Shown here: positions 15,977 to 24,783 of the stretch, piece by piece | How positions within the stretch are numbered: position 1 is the stretch's first letter | Layout: every line of letters starts with the position of its first letter | Source: Bradyrhizobium vignae | GTDB taxonomy: Bacteria; Pseudomonadota; Alphaproteobacteria; Rhizobiales; Xanthobacteraceae | DNA: 48,012 nucleotides | Direction of reading: 5' to 3' | NCBI RefSeq assembly: GCF_004114425.1 | Contig: NZ_RDQF01000059.1 | Span: 1-48,012, forward strand | Translations under genes and position numbers: made by a program | Notes under the pieces: generated by a model | What the model saw: the letters and a program-made list of their open reading frames with translations, nothing else | Databases searched by the model: none | What the model was told of the DNA's origin: nothing

Positions 15977-16315
15977 TCAGCAGCCGCGGCAGATGCTGTT
16001 CATTTTCTTGTCGAGCCGCCGGTTCTCGGCGTTGACGGTGGCATCAGTCTCCCCACCTGTGCCGGTGCCGGTGGTGACTCCGGATCCCGGACCGGATGAT
16101 TGAGCCGTACCCAGGCTGTTGGTCCCGGGCGGCGGAGCGGGCGAGTTGCCAACGGCTCCGGTCGATCCCATCGAACCTCCGGTCGTTCCCACCGAGCCTC
16201 CGCTCGATCCGGCAGAGCCGCCGGTCGCTTGCGCCAATGAGACGGCCGGCACCGCCGCGAGTGCGAGGATCATGATCGTGGTCTTGATTGAGCCGGTTGC
16301 GGACGGTCTGGCCAT
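15977..16315 (-). CDS. Secreted Gly/Ser/Thr-rich hypothetical protein
   Basis: This is a 112-aa protein with a signal peptide ending in SLAQA at about residue 28. A repetitive tract of G/S/T follows, with the unit GGS recurring every five residues or so. The C-terminus is short and charged with a pair of cysteines, CRGC. The ATG at 16315 has AGGAG eight bases upstream, better than an ATG eight codons earlier. Function unknown. It lies 104 bp upstream, on the minus strand, of the Gly/His/Tyr-rich gene, so the two may be cotranscribed. Confidence 0.7.
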   Translation of the reverse strand: MARPSATGSIKTTIMILALAAVPAVSLAQATGGSAGSSGGSVGTTGGSMGSTGAVGNSPAPPPGTNSLGTAQSSGPGSGVTTGTGTGGETDATVNAENRRLDKKMNSICRGC

Positions 16316-16573
16316 TGCAAATGCTCCTTTGCCGGTCAACGGCCGCGATCAAGACCTGTTCCGGAACAAATGCCGTCACAGCTTGAAAGCGAGGGAGGCA
16401 AATCACGATGACCGACCGCGATCCCTTTGGCGCGCGCAAGATGTCCGGTCTCGTCGTGACGGTGCAGATGCGGCACCTCGCTCTTGATCCGCGAACTGCT
16501 TCACGATTAAAGGACGCGCCGGTATTTTTACCGTACCGAGCCCTGCCTGGAGGCGGGCCGCGCCGGCACGTTC

Positions 16574-17104
16574 TCAGCCGATCCGCTTCAAGCCTTGCTT
16601 GAAGCGCGGACCGTTGGCGACGTAAAACCTCGCCGCACTTCCCATCTTCTGCACCTGAGCGTCGTCGAGCGTGCGGATCACGCGCGCCGGCGAGCCGATG
16701 ATCAGCGAGCGCTCGGGGAACTCCTTGCCCTCGGTGATGACGGAGCCGGCGCCGACGATGCTGTTGCGGCCGATCCTTGCCCCGTTCATCACGATCGAGC
16801 CCATGCCGATCAGCGCGCCCTCCTCGATGGTGCAGCCGTGCAGGATGACGTTGTGGCCGACCGTGCAGTTCCTGCCGATGACAAGCGGAAAGCCGAGATC
16901 GGTGTGGCAGGTCGAGCCGTCCTGCACGTTGGCGCCCTCGCCGATCTCGATCCACTCATTGTCGCCGCGCAGCACCGCGCCGAACCAGACGCTCGCGCCC
17001 GGCTTCAGGCGCACCCGGCCGATCACGGTGGCGGTCTCGGCGATGAAATAATTGCCGTCGGCGGGAAGGTCGGGCGCCTGCCCATCGAGCTCGTAGATCG
17101 CCAT
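16574..17104 (-). CDS. Gamma-carbonic-anhydrase-like hexapeptide-repeat protein
   Basis: This is a 176-aa left-handed beta-helix protein. Hexapeptide repeats run from about residue 25 to 140. The three zinc-ligand histidines of gamma carbonic anhydrases are in CHTD and GHNVILHG. Relatives (YrdA/CaiE/PaaY) are often annotated as transferases, but the His pattern fits a carbonic-anhydrase or thioesterase-like role. The start ATG at 17104 has CAGGAGACCTCC upstream. It is cytoplasmic. Confidence 0.85.
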   Translation of the reverse strand: MAIYELDGQAPDLPADGNYFIAETATVIGRVRLKPGASVWFGAVLRGDNEWIEIGEGANVQDGSTCHTDLGFPLVIGRNCTVGHNVILHGCTIEEGALIGMGSIVMNGARIGRNSIVGAGSVITEGKEFPERSLIIGSPARVIRTLDDAQVQKMGSAARFYVANGPRFKQGLKRIG

Positions 17105-17187
17105 GGAGGTCTCCTGTCGCGTTGACCACTGGCATAGCCAAACGGCAGCCTGGACGCAAAGGGCCGGCCGCGATCAAGACGCGGGCA

Positions 17188-17517
17188 TCAGACCAGGAGG
17201 CCGGCCGCGCGCAGCGTCATCAGAAAGAAGGTGCCGCTCATCATGCTCCAGAACCCGGCGATGAGGGTCGCCATCATCACGAATTCGACGCGGCGGCTTT
17301 CCACGCGCATGCCGCGCAGCGTGTTGCGCATGATGATGAAGGGCGCGGCGAACACCAGGAACGGAACCGCCGCAAAGGTTTTCGGCGCCACACCGTCCTG
17401 CAACAGGCCGAAGCCGGCGGGCCGCTGCGCGAGCGCCTGGTATCCGTTCACGAGCGCGCCCGCGAGCGCAAAACCGATGCAGATCGAGAAGAAAGTGTTG
17501 AGAGCTTCAGGTGTCAT
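17188..17517 (-). CDS. Small membrane protein (DUF6949-like)
   Basis: This is a 109-aa hydrophobic protein with three likely membrane helices: FFSICIGFALAGALVNGY, FAAVPFLVFAAPFIIM and FVMMATLIAGFWSMMSGTFF. It resembles a small family I recall as DUF6949 from Bradyrhizobium relatives; the name is uncertain. Function unknown. It lies 83 bp upstream of the gamma-carbonic-anhydrase-like gene on the same strand. Its promoter would be in the 222-bp gap to the divergent gene at 17740, where GGTTAACGC occurs twice (about 17573 and 17599). Confidence 0.7.
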   Translation of the reverse strand: MTPEALNTFFSICIGFALAGALVNGYQALAQRPAGFGLLQDGVAPKTFAAVPFLVFAAPFIIMRNTLRGMRVESRRVEFVMMATLIAGFWSMMSGTFFLMTLRAAGLLV

Positions 17518-17739
17518 CGGAACGGTCCGCCCTTACGCAACGCGAGGTGCCATCCTGTGACAAAAAGTGCCGGTTAACGCTACATTATCCTTAAGGGAAG
17601 GTTAACGCGATCGGCCGGTCCGCGCAGAGCCGTCCCCGCTTCCCGCAGCCGCGAACGCTGCGCGAACTCGCCGTCGCGTGGCATATTCGGCGCTGATTCG
17701 TCGGCCATCGGCCGACCTCCGGCTCGACTTGCGCAATTC

Positions 17740-18447
17740 ATGACGGTGTTCTCGGCAGCTCCCCTCAGGTCCCCCCGCACGCGCACCCGGGCGCATGTCG
17801 TCCCCATCGCGCTCGCCGGCACTGCCGCGGCATGCGCGGTCGCGCTCGTCGCCTACCTGTTGTGGCCGACCTGGGGCAGCCGGGGCGCGGACGCCCCGGA
17901 CAAGCTGCCGGTGAGCGTCGGCGGCACGCTGTTCAACCTGCCGGTGACCGCGATCCGCATGAAGATCCAGCGGCACTCGGGGCCGCAGGAACGCATCGAT
18001 CTCGACTTCCTCTACCCCTCGCTGGAGCCGCCCGGCGCGCCCAGGCACGTCACCGCCGACACGGCGGAAGCGGCGGTGCAATCGATCGACCGCATCTTCC
18101 TGTCGATCGCGGCCCATCACGAGGCGCTCTCGCCCGAGCAGCGAACCGCAACGATCTATCCGCGCTATCTCGACCAGGCCGCGGCGATGCCTGTGGACGG
18201 CCTGACGATGCGGATGTTCCGCACCGACACGCCCTACGGCAGCGAGGACCTCTATTCCGCTGCAAGCCCCGTGCTGACGGCGCGCTGTACCCGCGATGCG
18301 GCCACCCCGGGCATGTGCCTCTCGGAGCGCCGCGTCGGCGGCGCCGACCTCACCTTCCGCTTTCCCCGCAGCTGGCTGTCGCAATGGCGCGACGTGGCGG
18401 AGGCGATGGACAGGCTGACGGCGCAGTTGCGCGGGCCACGGGGCTGA
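17740..18447 (+). CDS. Hypothetical membrane-anchored periplasmic protein
   Basis: This is a 235-aa protein with one N-terminal membrane anchor (IALAGTAAACAVALVAYLLW, about residues 23-43). The rest is a soluble, probably periplasmic domain. A Cys pair (ARCTRDAATPGMC) could form a disulfide. I recognise no family. The start ATG lies in the divergent gap shared with the DUF6949-like gene. No operon partner is visible downstream. Confidence 0.65.
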   Translation: MTVFSAAPLRSPRTRTRAHVVPIALAGTAAACAVALVAYLLWPTWGSRGADAPDKLPVSVGGTLFNLPVTAIRMKIQRHSGPQERIDLDFLYPSLEPPGAPRHVTADTAEAAVQSIDRIFLSIAAHHEALSPEQRTATIYPRYLDQAAAMPVDGLTMRMFRTDTPYGSEDLYSAASPVLTARCTRDAATPGMCLSERRVGGADLTFRFPRSWLSQWRDVAEAMDRLTAQLRGPRG

Positions 18448-18758
18448 GCGGGGGCCTTCCAAAACAAAAAGTTCGAAAACAACCCCATGCACAGTAGCCA
18501 AGTGCCTGGCACGACTTCGTATTTTTCGAACAAGACTTGATCCGTCGGGCAAAACGGGAGCATGATGCCATCATGCGCTTCCTGAAGCCGCCGGGGTTGG
18601 CTCTAACAGACACGTGCGCGAACTATGCAGCGCATCGATCGCGACATTCGCCTCTTTGAAGAGATCAAGCGCGCTCATGGGCGTTGCAGCGCGTCCGGGA
18701 CACGATAGCGCCGCACACGGCAAAGGTTTCTTCGCCCGCAACGGCGGCGTAGCGACAA
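18448..18758. other. 311-bp gap without a supported gene
   Basis: I see no convincing gene. The longest candidate is a 27-codon frame from ATG 18625 without a good ribosome site. The stretch 18459-18545 is relatively AT-rich and holds no clear hairpin. Confidence 0.5.
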
Positions 18759-18977
18759 CTACTCCTGATCGACGAGATCGTCCTCGAGGATCGCCATCTG
18801 GAACTGGAACGAACGATCGTCGTCCTCGTCGTCGACGAACAGCACGCCGATGAATTCCTCGCCGATATAGACTTCGGCGGAATCGTCCTTCTTCGGCCGC
18901 GGCACGACGCGAATCTTGGGATTGCCGAATACGCGCTTCAGATACGCGTCGAGCTTTCTCACTTCCTTGACGTCCAC
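18759..18977 (-). CDS. DUF3126 family protein
   Basis: This is a 72-aa acidic protein beginning MDVKEVRKLDAYLKRVFGN and ending ILEDDLVDQE, the typical size and layout of DUF3126 in alphaproteobacteria. The start is GTG 18977, with GGAG eight bases upstream; a TTG at 18989 would overlap that ribosome site. The function of the family is unknown. It lies on the same strand downstream of cysE, but a terminator hairpin (19064-19088) separates them. Confidence 0.8.
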   Translation of the reverse strand: MDVKEVRKLDAYLKRVFGNPKIRVVPRPKKDDSAEVYIGEEFIGVLFVDDEDDDRSFQFQMAILEDDLVDQE

Positions 18978-19063
18978 GGCAGTCTCCAATCGAAAATGGG
19001 CTGGCGGGGTTTACGACGAGACGCGGCGAACCGCCAGCATGAATTGCCAAAGAAATTTGGGAC

Positions 19064-19088
19064 GGAAAGGGCCGGAAAACCGGCCCCG
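19064..19088 (-). terminator. Terminator after cysE
   Basis: On the minus strand, GGGGCCGG-TTTT-CCGGCCC is followed by TTTCC. It begins 18 bp past the cysE stop. Confidence 0.65.
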
Positions 19089-19105
19089 TTCCGGTCGAGC
19101 GGAGA

Positions 19106-19930
19106 TTAAAGTCCCATGGCGTTGATCATTTGATCCATCGTGCGCGACGGCTCGGCGCAGCCGGCTTCGCCGACGATCTTGGCGGGCACACCTGCAACCG
19201 TGACGTTGTGCGGCACCGGCTTGACCACGACCGAGCCGGCAGCGATGCGGGCGCAATGGCCGATCTCGATATTGCCGAGGATCTTCGCGCCGGCGCCGAT
19301 CAAGACGCCATGGCGGATCTTGGGATGACGGTCCTCGTTCTCCTTGCCGGTGCCGCCGAGGGTGACGCCGTGCAGGATCGAGACGTCATCTTCGATGACG
19401 GCCGTCTCGCCGCAGACGAAACCGGTGGCGTGGTCGAGGAAGATGCCGCGGCCGATGCGCGCGGCGGGATTGATGTCGGTCTGGAACACCGCCGACGATC
19501 GGCTCTGAAGGTAGTATGCGAAATCCTTGCGGCCCTTGAGATAGAGCCAGTGCGCGAGGCGATGGGTCTGGATGGCGTGAAAGCCCTTGAAGTAGAGCAA
19601 GGGATCGATGAAGCGCGAGGTTGCGGGATCGCGGTCGTAGACGGCAACGAGATCGGCGCGGAAGGCGTTTCCGATATCAGGGTCGTCGCGCAGCGCCTCG
19701 ATATAAGCCTGGCGCACGAGGTCGCCCGACAGTGCGGAGTGATCGAGCCGGTCGGCGACGCGGTGGACCACCGAATCTTCCAGGCGGCCATGATGCAGCA
19801 CCGCCGAATAGATGAAGGTCGCAAGCTCCGGCTCGCGACGGACGATGTCCTCCGCTTCGCTCCGGATCCGGTCCCAGATCGGATCGAGCGATGCGAGCTT
19901 TCCTCCCGGATTGACCTGATGCACTGCCAT
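19106..19930 (-). CDS. cysE: Serine O-acetyltransferase
   Basis: This is a 274-aa enzyme that makes O-acetylserine from serine and acetyl-CoA, the first step of cysteine synthesis. The N-terminal helical SATase domain is followed by a left-handed beta-helix. The active-site stretches DHATGFVCGET and SILHGVTLGGTG, and HPKIRHGVLIGAGAKILGN with its hexapeptide pattern, are intact. I chose ATG 19930 (MAVHQVNPGG), with GAGAG upstream; a longer start would add residues of poor composition. The C-terminal tail, which in many CysE proteins mediates cysteine inhibition and CysK binding, ends NAMGL here. Confidence 0.93.
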   Translation of the reverse strand: MAVHQVNPGGKLASLDPIWDRIRSEAEDIVRREPELATFIYSAVLHHGRLEDSVVHRVADRLDHSALSGDLVRQAYIEALRDDPDIGNAFRADLVAVYDRDPATSRFIDPLLYFKGFHAIQTHRLAHWLYLKGRKDFAYYLQSRSSAVFQTDINPAARIGRGIFLDHATGFVCGETAVIEDDVSILHGVTLGGTGKENEDRHPKIRHGVLIGAGAKILGNIEIGHCARIAAGSVVVKPVPHNVTVAGVPAKIVGEAGCAEPSRTMDQMINAMGL

Positions 19931-20206
19931 GGAAATTTGCTCTCTCGAATGGGCTTCTTTTGCGGGCTGTATAGCACAGTCTAGGCGACAAAGTCCTGAC
20001 GGGCTTGCCTGAGAGTGAACAGCACCTCGCACCACGGGGGCACGCCAAGGCTTTGAAACACAACAGTTTCTTCTGACGCCCCGAAGTGCAAGGTCGGCTC
20101 AAAGTGGTCAGAGTTTTGCCAAATTCAAGCGGGGCGGCGTCAAACTATTGGTGAATTCTCTCTGAGCCTTTATTGCGGTCATGTCCGAGCGAGGACGGGA
20201 GCGGAT

Positions 20207-21565
20207 TTGAGCATCACCACCGAACAATTGCGCGCGCGCGCCGCTGATACGTTTTGGCTGCGGCTGGCAGCGGTGGCCCTGCCCCTCCTGATGATCGCGC
20301 CGGCGGTCTGGAACGGCTATCCGCTGTTGCAATGGGATACCGGCGGTTATCTGGCGCGCTGGTATGAGGGCTATCTCGTGCCCAGCCGCTCCACGGTGTT
20401 CGGCCTCTATCTGCATTATGGCGAGGGTTTCGGCTTCTGGATCAATCTCGCCGTCCAGTCCCTGGCGACGCTGTGGCTGCTGCAGCTGACACTTCGTGTC
20501 CTCTCGATGATGCAGACCTTCCGCTTCGTCGCGATCAGCCTCGGCCTGATCCTGTCGACCGCGCTGCCCTGGCTTGCGAGCATGCTGCTGACCGACATCT
20601 TTGCCGGGCTCTCGGTCCTGTCGCTGTTCCTGCTGGTCGTCGGCGCCGGCAGGACATCGACGCAGGAAAAGGTCGCGCTGTTCGCCTTCACCTCCTTTGC
20701 CGCGGCGACCCACAGCGCCACGCTCGGCGTGCTGCTCGGCCTGTGCGTCGCCGGATTGATGGTGCGGCCGTTCATGGGCAAACGCCTGCCGCTTGCCGGA
20801 TTAGCGCAGGCGAGCCTCTCCATCGTTGCCGGCGGCCTGATGCTGGTGTCGGCCAATTACGCACTGTCCGGCAAGCTGGCCTGGACTCCCGGCGGTTACG
20901 GCGTCGCCTTCGGCCGCATGATGCAGGACGGCATCGTCGCACAATATCTCAACGACCATTGCCTGCGCGAACGTTACAAGCTCTGCCCCTATCGCAACGA
21001 GCTCCCGGCGACCGCCGATGAGTTCCTGTGGGGCAAGAGCATGTTCAACACGCTCGGCCGGTTCGATGGGCTCAACGAGGAGATGGGCTACATCGTCGTG
21101 CATTCGCTCGCGGACTATCCGGCCTGGCAGGCCGGCGCGGCGTTGCGCGCGATGGGCCAGCAATTGCTGCATGTGGCGACCGGCGAAGGCATCAATGGCT
21201 GGATCCCGCACACCTACGGCATCATCGAGCGCTACATCCCCGCGCAGGTCGCTCCGATGCGGGCGGCGCGGCAGCAGCACTGGGACATCAACTTCGATGA
21301 CGTCAACCGGCTGCATGTCCCCGTCGCGCTGGCCTCGATGCTGGCGCTGGTTCTGCTGCTCGCAGATGCGCTGGCGAAACGCCGGCTGGACGATCTGACG
21401 CTGCTGGCGGCGACGGTGACGCTGGCGCTACTCGGCAACGCGTTCATCTGCGGCGTGATCTCCGACCCGCACGACCGCTACGGCGCGCGGATGGTGTGGG
21501 TGGCGACGTTCGTGGTGCTGACGGCCGCGGCGCGGCGGCTGGGCGAGGACGTCAAAGCGCGATGA
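20207..21565 (+). CDS. Hypothetical polytopic membrane protein
   Basis: This is a 452-aa protein with about eight to ten membrane helices. A conserved-looking segment near the start (NGYPLLQWDTGGYLARWYEG) recalls the first periplasmic loop of GT-C/PMT-like glycosyltransferases, which carry acidic residues there. I do not see a firm family. Two Cys occur in the central loop (HCLRERYKLCPY). The start is TTG 20207 with GGACGGGAGCG upstream; an ATG at 20180 closes after nine codons. It is divergent from cysE. Confidence 0.75.
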   Translation: MSITTEQLRARAADTFWLRLAAVALPLLMIAPAVWNGYPLLQWDTGGYLARWYEGYLVPSRSTVFGLYLHYGEGFGFWINLAVQSLATLWLLQLTLRVLSMMQTFRFVAISLGLILSTALPWLASMLLTDIFAGLSVLSLFLLVVGAGRTSTQEKVALFAFTSFAAATHSATLGVLLGLCVAGLMVRPFMGKRLPLAGLAQASLSIVAGGLMLVSANYALSGKLAWTPGGYGVAFGRMMQDGIVAQYLNDHCLRERYKLCPYRNELPATADEFLWGKSMFNTLGRFDGLNEEMGYIVVHSLADYPAWQAGAALRAMGQQLLHVATGEGINGWIPHTYGIIERYIPAQVAPMRAARQQHWDINFDDVNRLHVPVALASMLALVLLLADALAKRRLDDLTLLAATVTLALLGNAFICGVISDPHDRYGARMVWVATFVVLTAAARRLGEDVKAR

Positions 21566-21876
21566 GATTGGGATGACGAGTCATCGCGCTTGGTTTCGTC
21601 CGAGCAGCGATCGCTTTTGACTTGGCGTTCAGCAGCCTATCCGCCTCGGCAAAGAACGAGAGTCCAATGACAGCCCGTGGCGAACTCCAGGCGCTCTTGC
21701 ACGTTTGCTCGTAACTCGCTGCTGACATCCCCTATTTTCTGCGCGACCTCCCTGAGGGAGTGGGGAGGGAGCGGACGTGGTGCAACGCACAGAAAATCAA
21801 TCTTGAGTCGCGGCCGCTGATCGGGCTTAATTTTCGCGATCTGCGATTTCCGCCGATCGGAAAACGGGGAATTGCG
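21566..21876. other. 311-bp gap without a supported gene
   Basis: No gene is supported. There is a small perfect hairpin GATGACGAGTCATC just past the upstream stop (about 21573). A C/G-rich hairpin CCTCCCTGAGGGAG lies near 21749. The last 40 bp form the leader of the cupin gene. Confidence 0.45.
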
Positions 21877-22263
21877 ATGAAGATGATAATCGGACTGCTG
21901 TTTGCATTTCTTTTGGCCGTACCCGCTAAGGCGCAGGACTCTCCATTCCGTAAGGAGCTGAAGCGCGCTGATCTCTCAGGCACAAACATGGAAGTCATCA
22001 CCAGCATTTCTGAGATCAAACCGGGTGACGTCTCAACCCTCCACATTCACCACGGAGAGGAGTCATTCTACGTCTTAGAGGGCGGCACGATCGAACTTCC
22101 CGATGGGAAGCAAGTGCCGTTCCCAACCGGTATAGCTGCCGTCAACGTCCGCGAAGTGCCCCACGGAGCCTTCAAGGTCGTCGGCGACAAAACCGTGAAG
22201 CTTCTCACGGTGCATATCGTCGACAAAGGTAAGCCTCTCTACGACAAACCTCCTGCGAAATAG
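21877..22263 (+). CDS. Secreted cupin-domain protein
   Basis: This is a 128-aa protein with a signal peptide (MKMIIGLLFAFLLAVPAKAQ, cleaved at about 20) and a single cupin domain. The first cupin motif is visible as TLHIHHGEESFYVLEGG, with two His and one Glu as metal ligands; the second ends in VPHGAFK. The periplasmic role is unknown. The ATG at 21877 has GGGGA seven bases upstream. Its GC content is visibly lower than that of its neighbours (for example tctccattccgtaaggagct), which may point to recent acquisition. Confidence 0.8.
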   Translation: MKMIIGLLFAFLLAVPAKAQDSPFRKELKRADLSGTNMEVITSISEIKPGDVSTLHIHHGEESFYVLEGGTIELPDGKQVPFPTGIAAVNVREVPHGAFKVVGDKTVKLLTVHIVDKGKPLYDKPPAK

Positions 22264-22272
22264 ATCGACCCG

Positions 22273-22302
22273 CGGGAGACCGCATTGTGCGGGCGGTCTC
22301 TC
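22273..22302 (+). terminator. Stem-loop after the secreted cupin gene
   Basis: GGGAGACCGC pairs with GCGGTCTCTCC (one bulge) around ATTGTGCGG. There is no T-run, so termination is less certain. Confidence 0.45.
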
Positions 22303-22417
22303 CGCTCCCCTGAGAGGAGTCAGGGCGAGTGAACGTCGGCTTTTGGCCCTTTGCGAGTGGATGGCCCCTTGTGATGGGACATTTCAGGACAACCCGACCG
22401 CCTCAGACAGCATTGCC

Positions 22418-23173
22418 TCAGCCGCGCCGTGACAGGAAATCCAGCACGCCGATCTTGTAGACCTTGTCGCCGACCGCACGCATGTGATCGCGATTGGGAA
22501 TATCGAGCACTTCCGAACCAGGGATGATCGCGCCGAGCGCGCTGGCACTTCCTGCGACGTCGTCGGCGCTGCCGACCGCGATCAGCACCGGCACCTCGAT
22601 CCGCGCGGCCTCGTCCCTGGTCATGAGCTCGCGCGTGCCGCGCAGGCAGGCGGCGAGCGCACGGCGATCGGAGCGCGTCTGATCGGCAAAAGCGCGAAAG
22701 GTGCGGCCGACGGGATCGGTGACGTCGTCGAGCGAGGGTGCTTCCAGCGCCTTGGCGACGTTCTCGCCGGGTCCGGTGCCCTCGATCAGGCCGCCGATGC
22801 CGATGCCGCCGAGGATCGCCGAGCGCAGGCGCTGCGGCTCGTTGAGGGAGAGCCACGCCGTCATCCGCCCGCCCATCGAATAGCCCATGATGTCGGCCTG
22901 CGGAATGGCGAGGTGGTCCATCAGCGCGAGCACGTCGCCGGCCATCGCGGGAATCGAGTACTGCCCGGGCTCGTAGAGCTTTGCGCTTTCGCCGTGGCCG
23001 CGATTGTCGAGCGCAATCACGCGGCGGCCGTTCTTGCGCAGCTCCGAAACCCAGGTCGGATAGACCCAGTTCACGTTCTTGCTGGAGGCAAAACCGTGCA
23101 CCAGGATGATCGGATCGCCCTCGCCTTCATCGAGATAGGCAATTTCAACGGCGCCGTTGTGGAAGCTCGGCAT
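22418..23173 (-). CDS. Alpha/beta hydrolase
   Basis: This is a 251-aa alpha/beta hydrolase. The oxyanion-hole motif is LVHGFAS (24-30). The nucleophile is Ser99 in GYSMGG, the acid is Asp204 or Asp205 in GSADD, and the base is His230 in NRDHM. It has no signal peptide. Relatives include carboxylesterases and 3-oxoadipate enol-lactonase-like enzymes; the substrate cannot be given. The ATG at 23173 has CCGGAA upstream. It follows a palindromic repeat (23215-23290) on its 5' side. Confidence 0.88.
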   Translation of the reverse strand: MPSFHNGAVEIAYLDEGEGDPIILVHGFASSKNVNWVYPTWVSELRKNGRRVIALDNRGHGESAKLYEPGQYSIPAMAGDVLALMDHLAIPQADIMGYSMGGRMTAWLSLNEPQRLRSAILGGIGIGGLIEGTGPGENVAKALEAPSLDDVTDPVGRTFRAFADQTRSDRRALAACLRGTRELMTRDEAARIEVPVLIAVGSADDVAGSASALGAIIPGSEVLDIPNRDHMRAVGDKVYKIGVLDFLSRRG

Positions 23174-23214
23174 CAATCAGTTCCGGAGGTTTCGAGGGGG
23201 AAAGCTCGATCTTA

Positions 23215-23290
23215 GAGCATGATCCGGAAAAGTGTGCAGCGGTTTTTCCTCGCGGCAAACGCGGACCGCGCTTGCGCAGAGATCATGCTC
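23215..23290. repeat. Palindromic repeat with GAGCATGATC / GATCATGCTC ends
   Basis: The ends GAGCATGATC and GATCATGCTC are exact inverted copies and enclose CGGAAAAGTGTGCAGCGG. Elements with this start (AGAGCATGATCCGGAAAAGT) are widespread between genes in Bradyrhizobium-type genomes. It lies between two minus-strand genes. Confidence 0.75.
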
Positions 23291-23339
23291 AAACAATAGC
23301 CCGGAGTGCGCCGACGATTTACCCCAATTTCGTCGCGCT

Positions 23340-24476
23340 TTAGGCCTCGAGAGCCGCACGTTCCAGCGCGGCTTCGGCTGCGATCTGCGCACGGCGGAGC
23401 CGCCGCGCGCGCCGGCGATCGCACCAGGCCTGGGTCAGGCGCTCGGTGGTCGCCTTGATGGAGGAGAGAAGACCGAACAGCGTCAGTGCCGCACCGAGCA
23501 GCCAGAGCGTCAGATCGAACGCGCCGCCGATCAGCAGCAGCGCGCCGCGGCCGAGCAGCTTCAGAATCGCGCGGGTCTTGCCGCCCTGCGCTTCCGCAAG
23601 CCGCGCCGCGCGCGCGACGTCCTTCGGTCCTTCGGCGATCCGCAGCGTGTCCATCGCGCCGCGCGTGCCGGTCTTTTCGGCGACGCGCGTGACATCCTTG
23701 CCGAGCCGGACCAACGCGCCGGCCTTCTCGGCCCGGAACGCGGCCTTGATCGCGCTCACGGTCTGACCCGGCCGCAGCACCGAGCCTGATGCCACCGCGT
23801 TCCGGAGCGCCGGCGTGTCGACGACCTCGCGCGCAGACCGGCCGGCCCATGCGGCGAGCCCCTCGCCGAGCCGTCCGACCTTCCGCGCATCCTTCACCAG
23901 CGTCAGTCCGGCGCGCACCGGCGCGGCACCGCCGACGGACACGTAGGTTGCCGCCGTCACCGCAAGGCCGGCCGCCGCAAGGGAGAGCACGAGGCGGTCG
24001 GTGTCCTCGCCCATGGCCAGATGCTTGCCCTCGCGCACCACGTCCCTGACGTCGCCGATCACGAACAGATCGCCGGCCACCGTTCCCGACAGGCTCGCGA
24101 CATCGTCCGCGTTGCCGGTGACGAGACCGGTGGCGAAGCGCTTGGCGAAATGCGCGGTGGAATTCGCCGATTTCACGGCGTCCTCGACGCGGCTCAGGAG
24201 GTCGTCGGGGAGCGCGATGTTGCGGTCACGCGCCAGCGCGACGAAACTGTCGGCGAGATCGGCATCGCCTGATGCAAGCGCGGCCTCGATATTGTCCTGG
24301 ACCAGGCGGTCGTTCTGCCTCAGCAGTGCACCGAGCTTCAGCTCGGAGAGCGCGGCCGGATCATCCTGGGCAGAGAGAATCGCGCCTGCCTCACGGGCGT
24401 GCGGCGCGACCTGCGCGAGCATGAAGCTGCAAGCCGCGATACCGGTCAACGCTGTGCTGATTCGCAGCCACTTCAT
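23340..24476 (-). CDS. Hypothetical protein with terminal membrane segments
   Basis: This is a 378-aa protein that starts at ATG 24476 with a membrane or signal segment (ISTALTGIAACSFMLAQVAP). A central hydrophobic stretch (LVLSLAAAGLAVTAATYV, about residue 160) and a pair of strongly hydrophobic helices near the C-terminus (LLLIGGAFDLTLWLLGAALT) follow. The last 40 residues are Arg/Ala-rich and charged. No family is recognised; the pattern suggests an inner-membrane protein with a large periplasmic part. Confidence 0.7.
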   Translation of the reverse strand: MKWLRISTALTGIAACSFMLAQVAPHAREAGAILSAQDDPAALSELKLGALLRQNDRLVQDNIEAALASGDADLADSFVALARDRNIALPDDLLSRVEDAVKSANSTAHFAKRFATGLVTGNADDVASLSGTVAGDLFVIGDVRDVVREGKHLAMGEDTDRLVLSLAAAGLAVTAATYVSVGGAAPVRAGLTLVKDARKVGRLGEGLAAWAGRSAREVVDTPALRNAVASGSVLRPGQTVSAIKAAFRAEKAGALVRLGKDVTRVAEKTGTRGAMDTLRIAEGPKDVARAARLAEAQGGKTRAILKLLGRGALLLIGGAFDLTLWLLGAALTLFGLLSSIKATTERLTQAWCDRRRARRLRRAQIAAEAALERAALEA

Positions 24477-24783
24477 GCGGAAAGCCTGGACACTCTCGGA
24501 TCGCTCGTGCTTGATGACTCGTCTTTCGTCACAAATTGCACGCGTCCCCAGACGTAGTGTGCCAAAATTGCGACACAACGTCCCCGACGAAAGAAGGGCT
24601 TCTCTCTGGCCTCAAGATTGTGTCGAATTTGCATGAGCAAACGAGCATGGGGCAATTGCGAAGCTTTCGGTTCCGCTGGACTAGCAATCATCTGCACCCG
24701 CCAGTATGGTCCGCGGCGCCTTAAAGATGCCGCGTCAGTCGTTGATTGTGTCTGCCGCCATTGCCACTCCAGGATGAGTTACG
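24477..24783. other. 307-bp divergent gap, promoters only
   Basis: No gene is supported. Two near-inverted blocks, ATTGCGACACAA (about 24567) and TTGTGTCGAATT (about 24615), lie 36 bp apart and could form a stem or a paired site. The gap separates a minus-strand and a plus-strand gene, so it must hold both promoters. Confidence 0.4.

Noticed and set aside
18625..18708. 27-codon plus-strand frame (MQRIDRDIRLFEEIKRAHGR start)
   Set aside because: The composition is plausible, but there is no good ribosome site, no neighbour in the same direction and the frame is too short to support.
21575..21720. Minus-strand stretch reading GLSFFAEADRLLNAKSKAIA
   Set aside because: It looks protein-like but has no start, no continuation in frame and no recognisable family. 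It may be a remnant, but it is too weak to list.
24567..24626. Inverted blocks ATTGCGACACAA and TTGTGTCGAATT as an operator
   Set aside because: The match is only about 9 of 12 bases with a 36-bp spacer. It is noted under the gap, not as a site.
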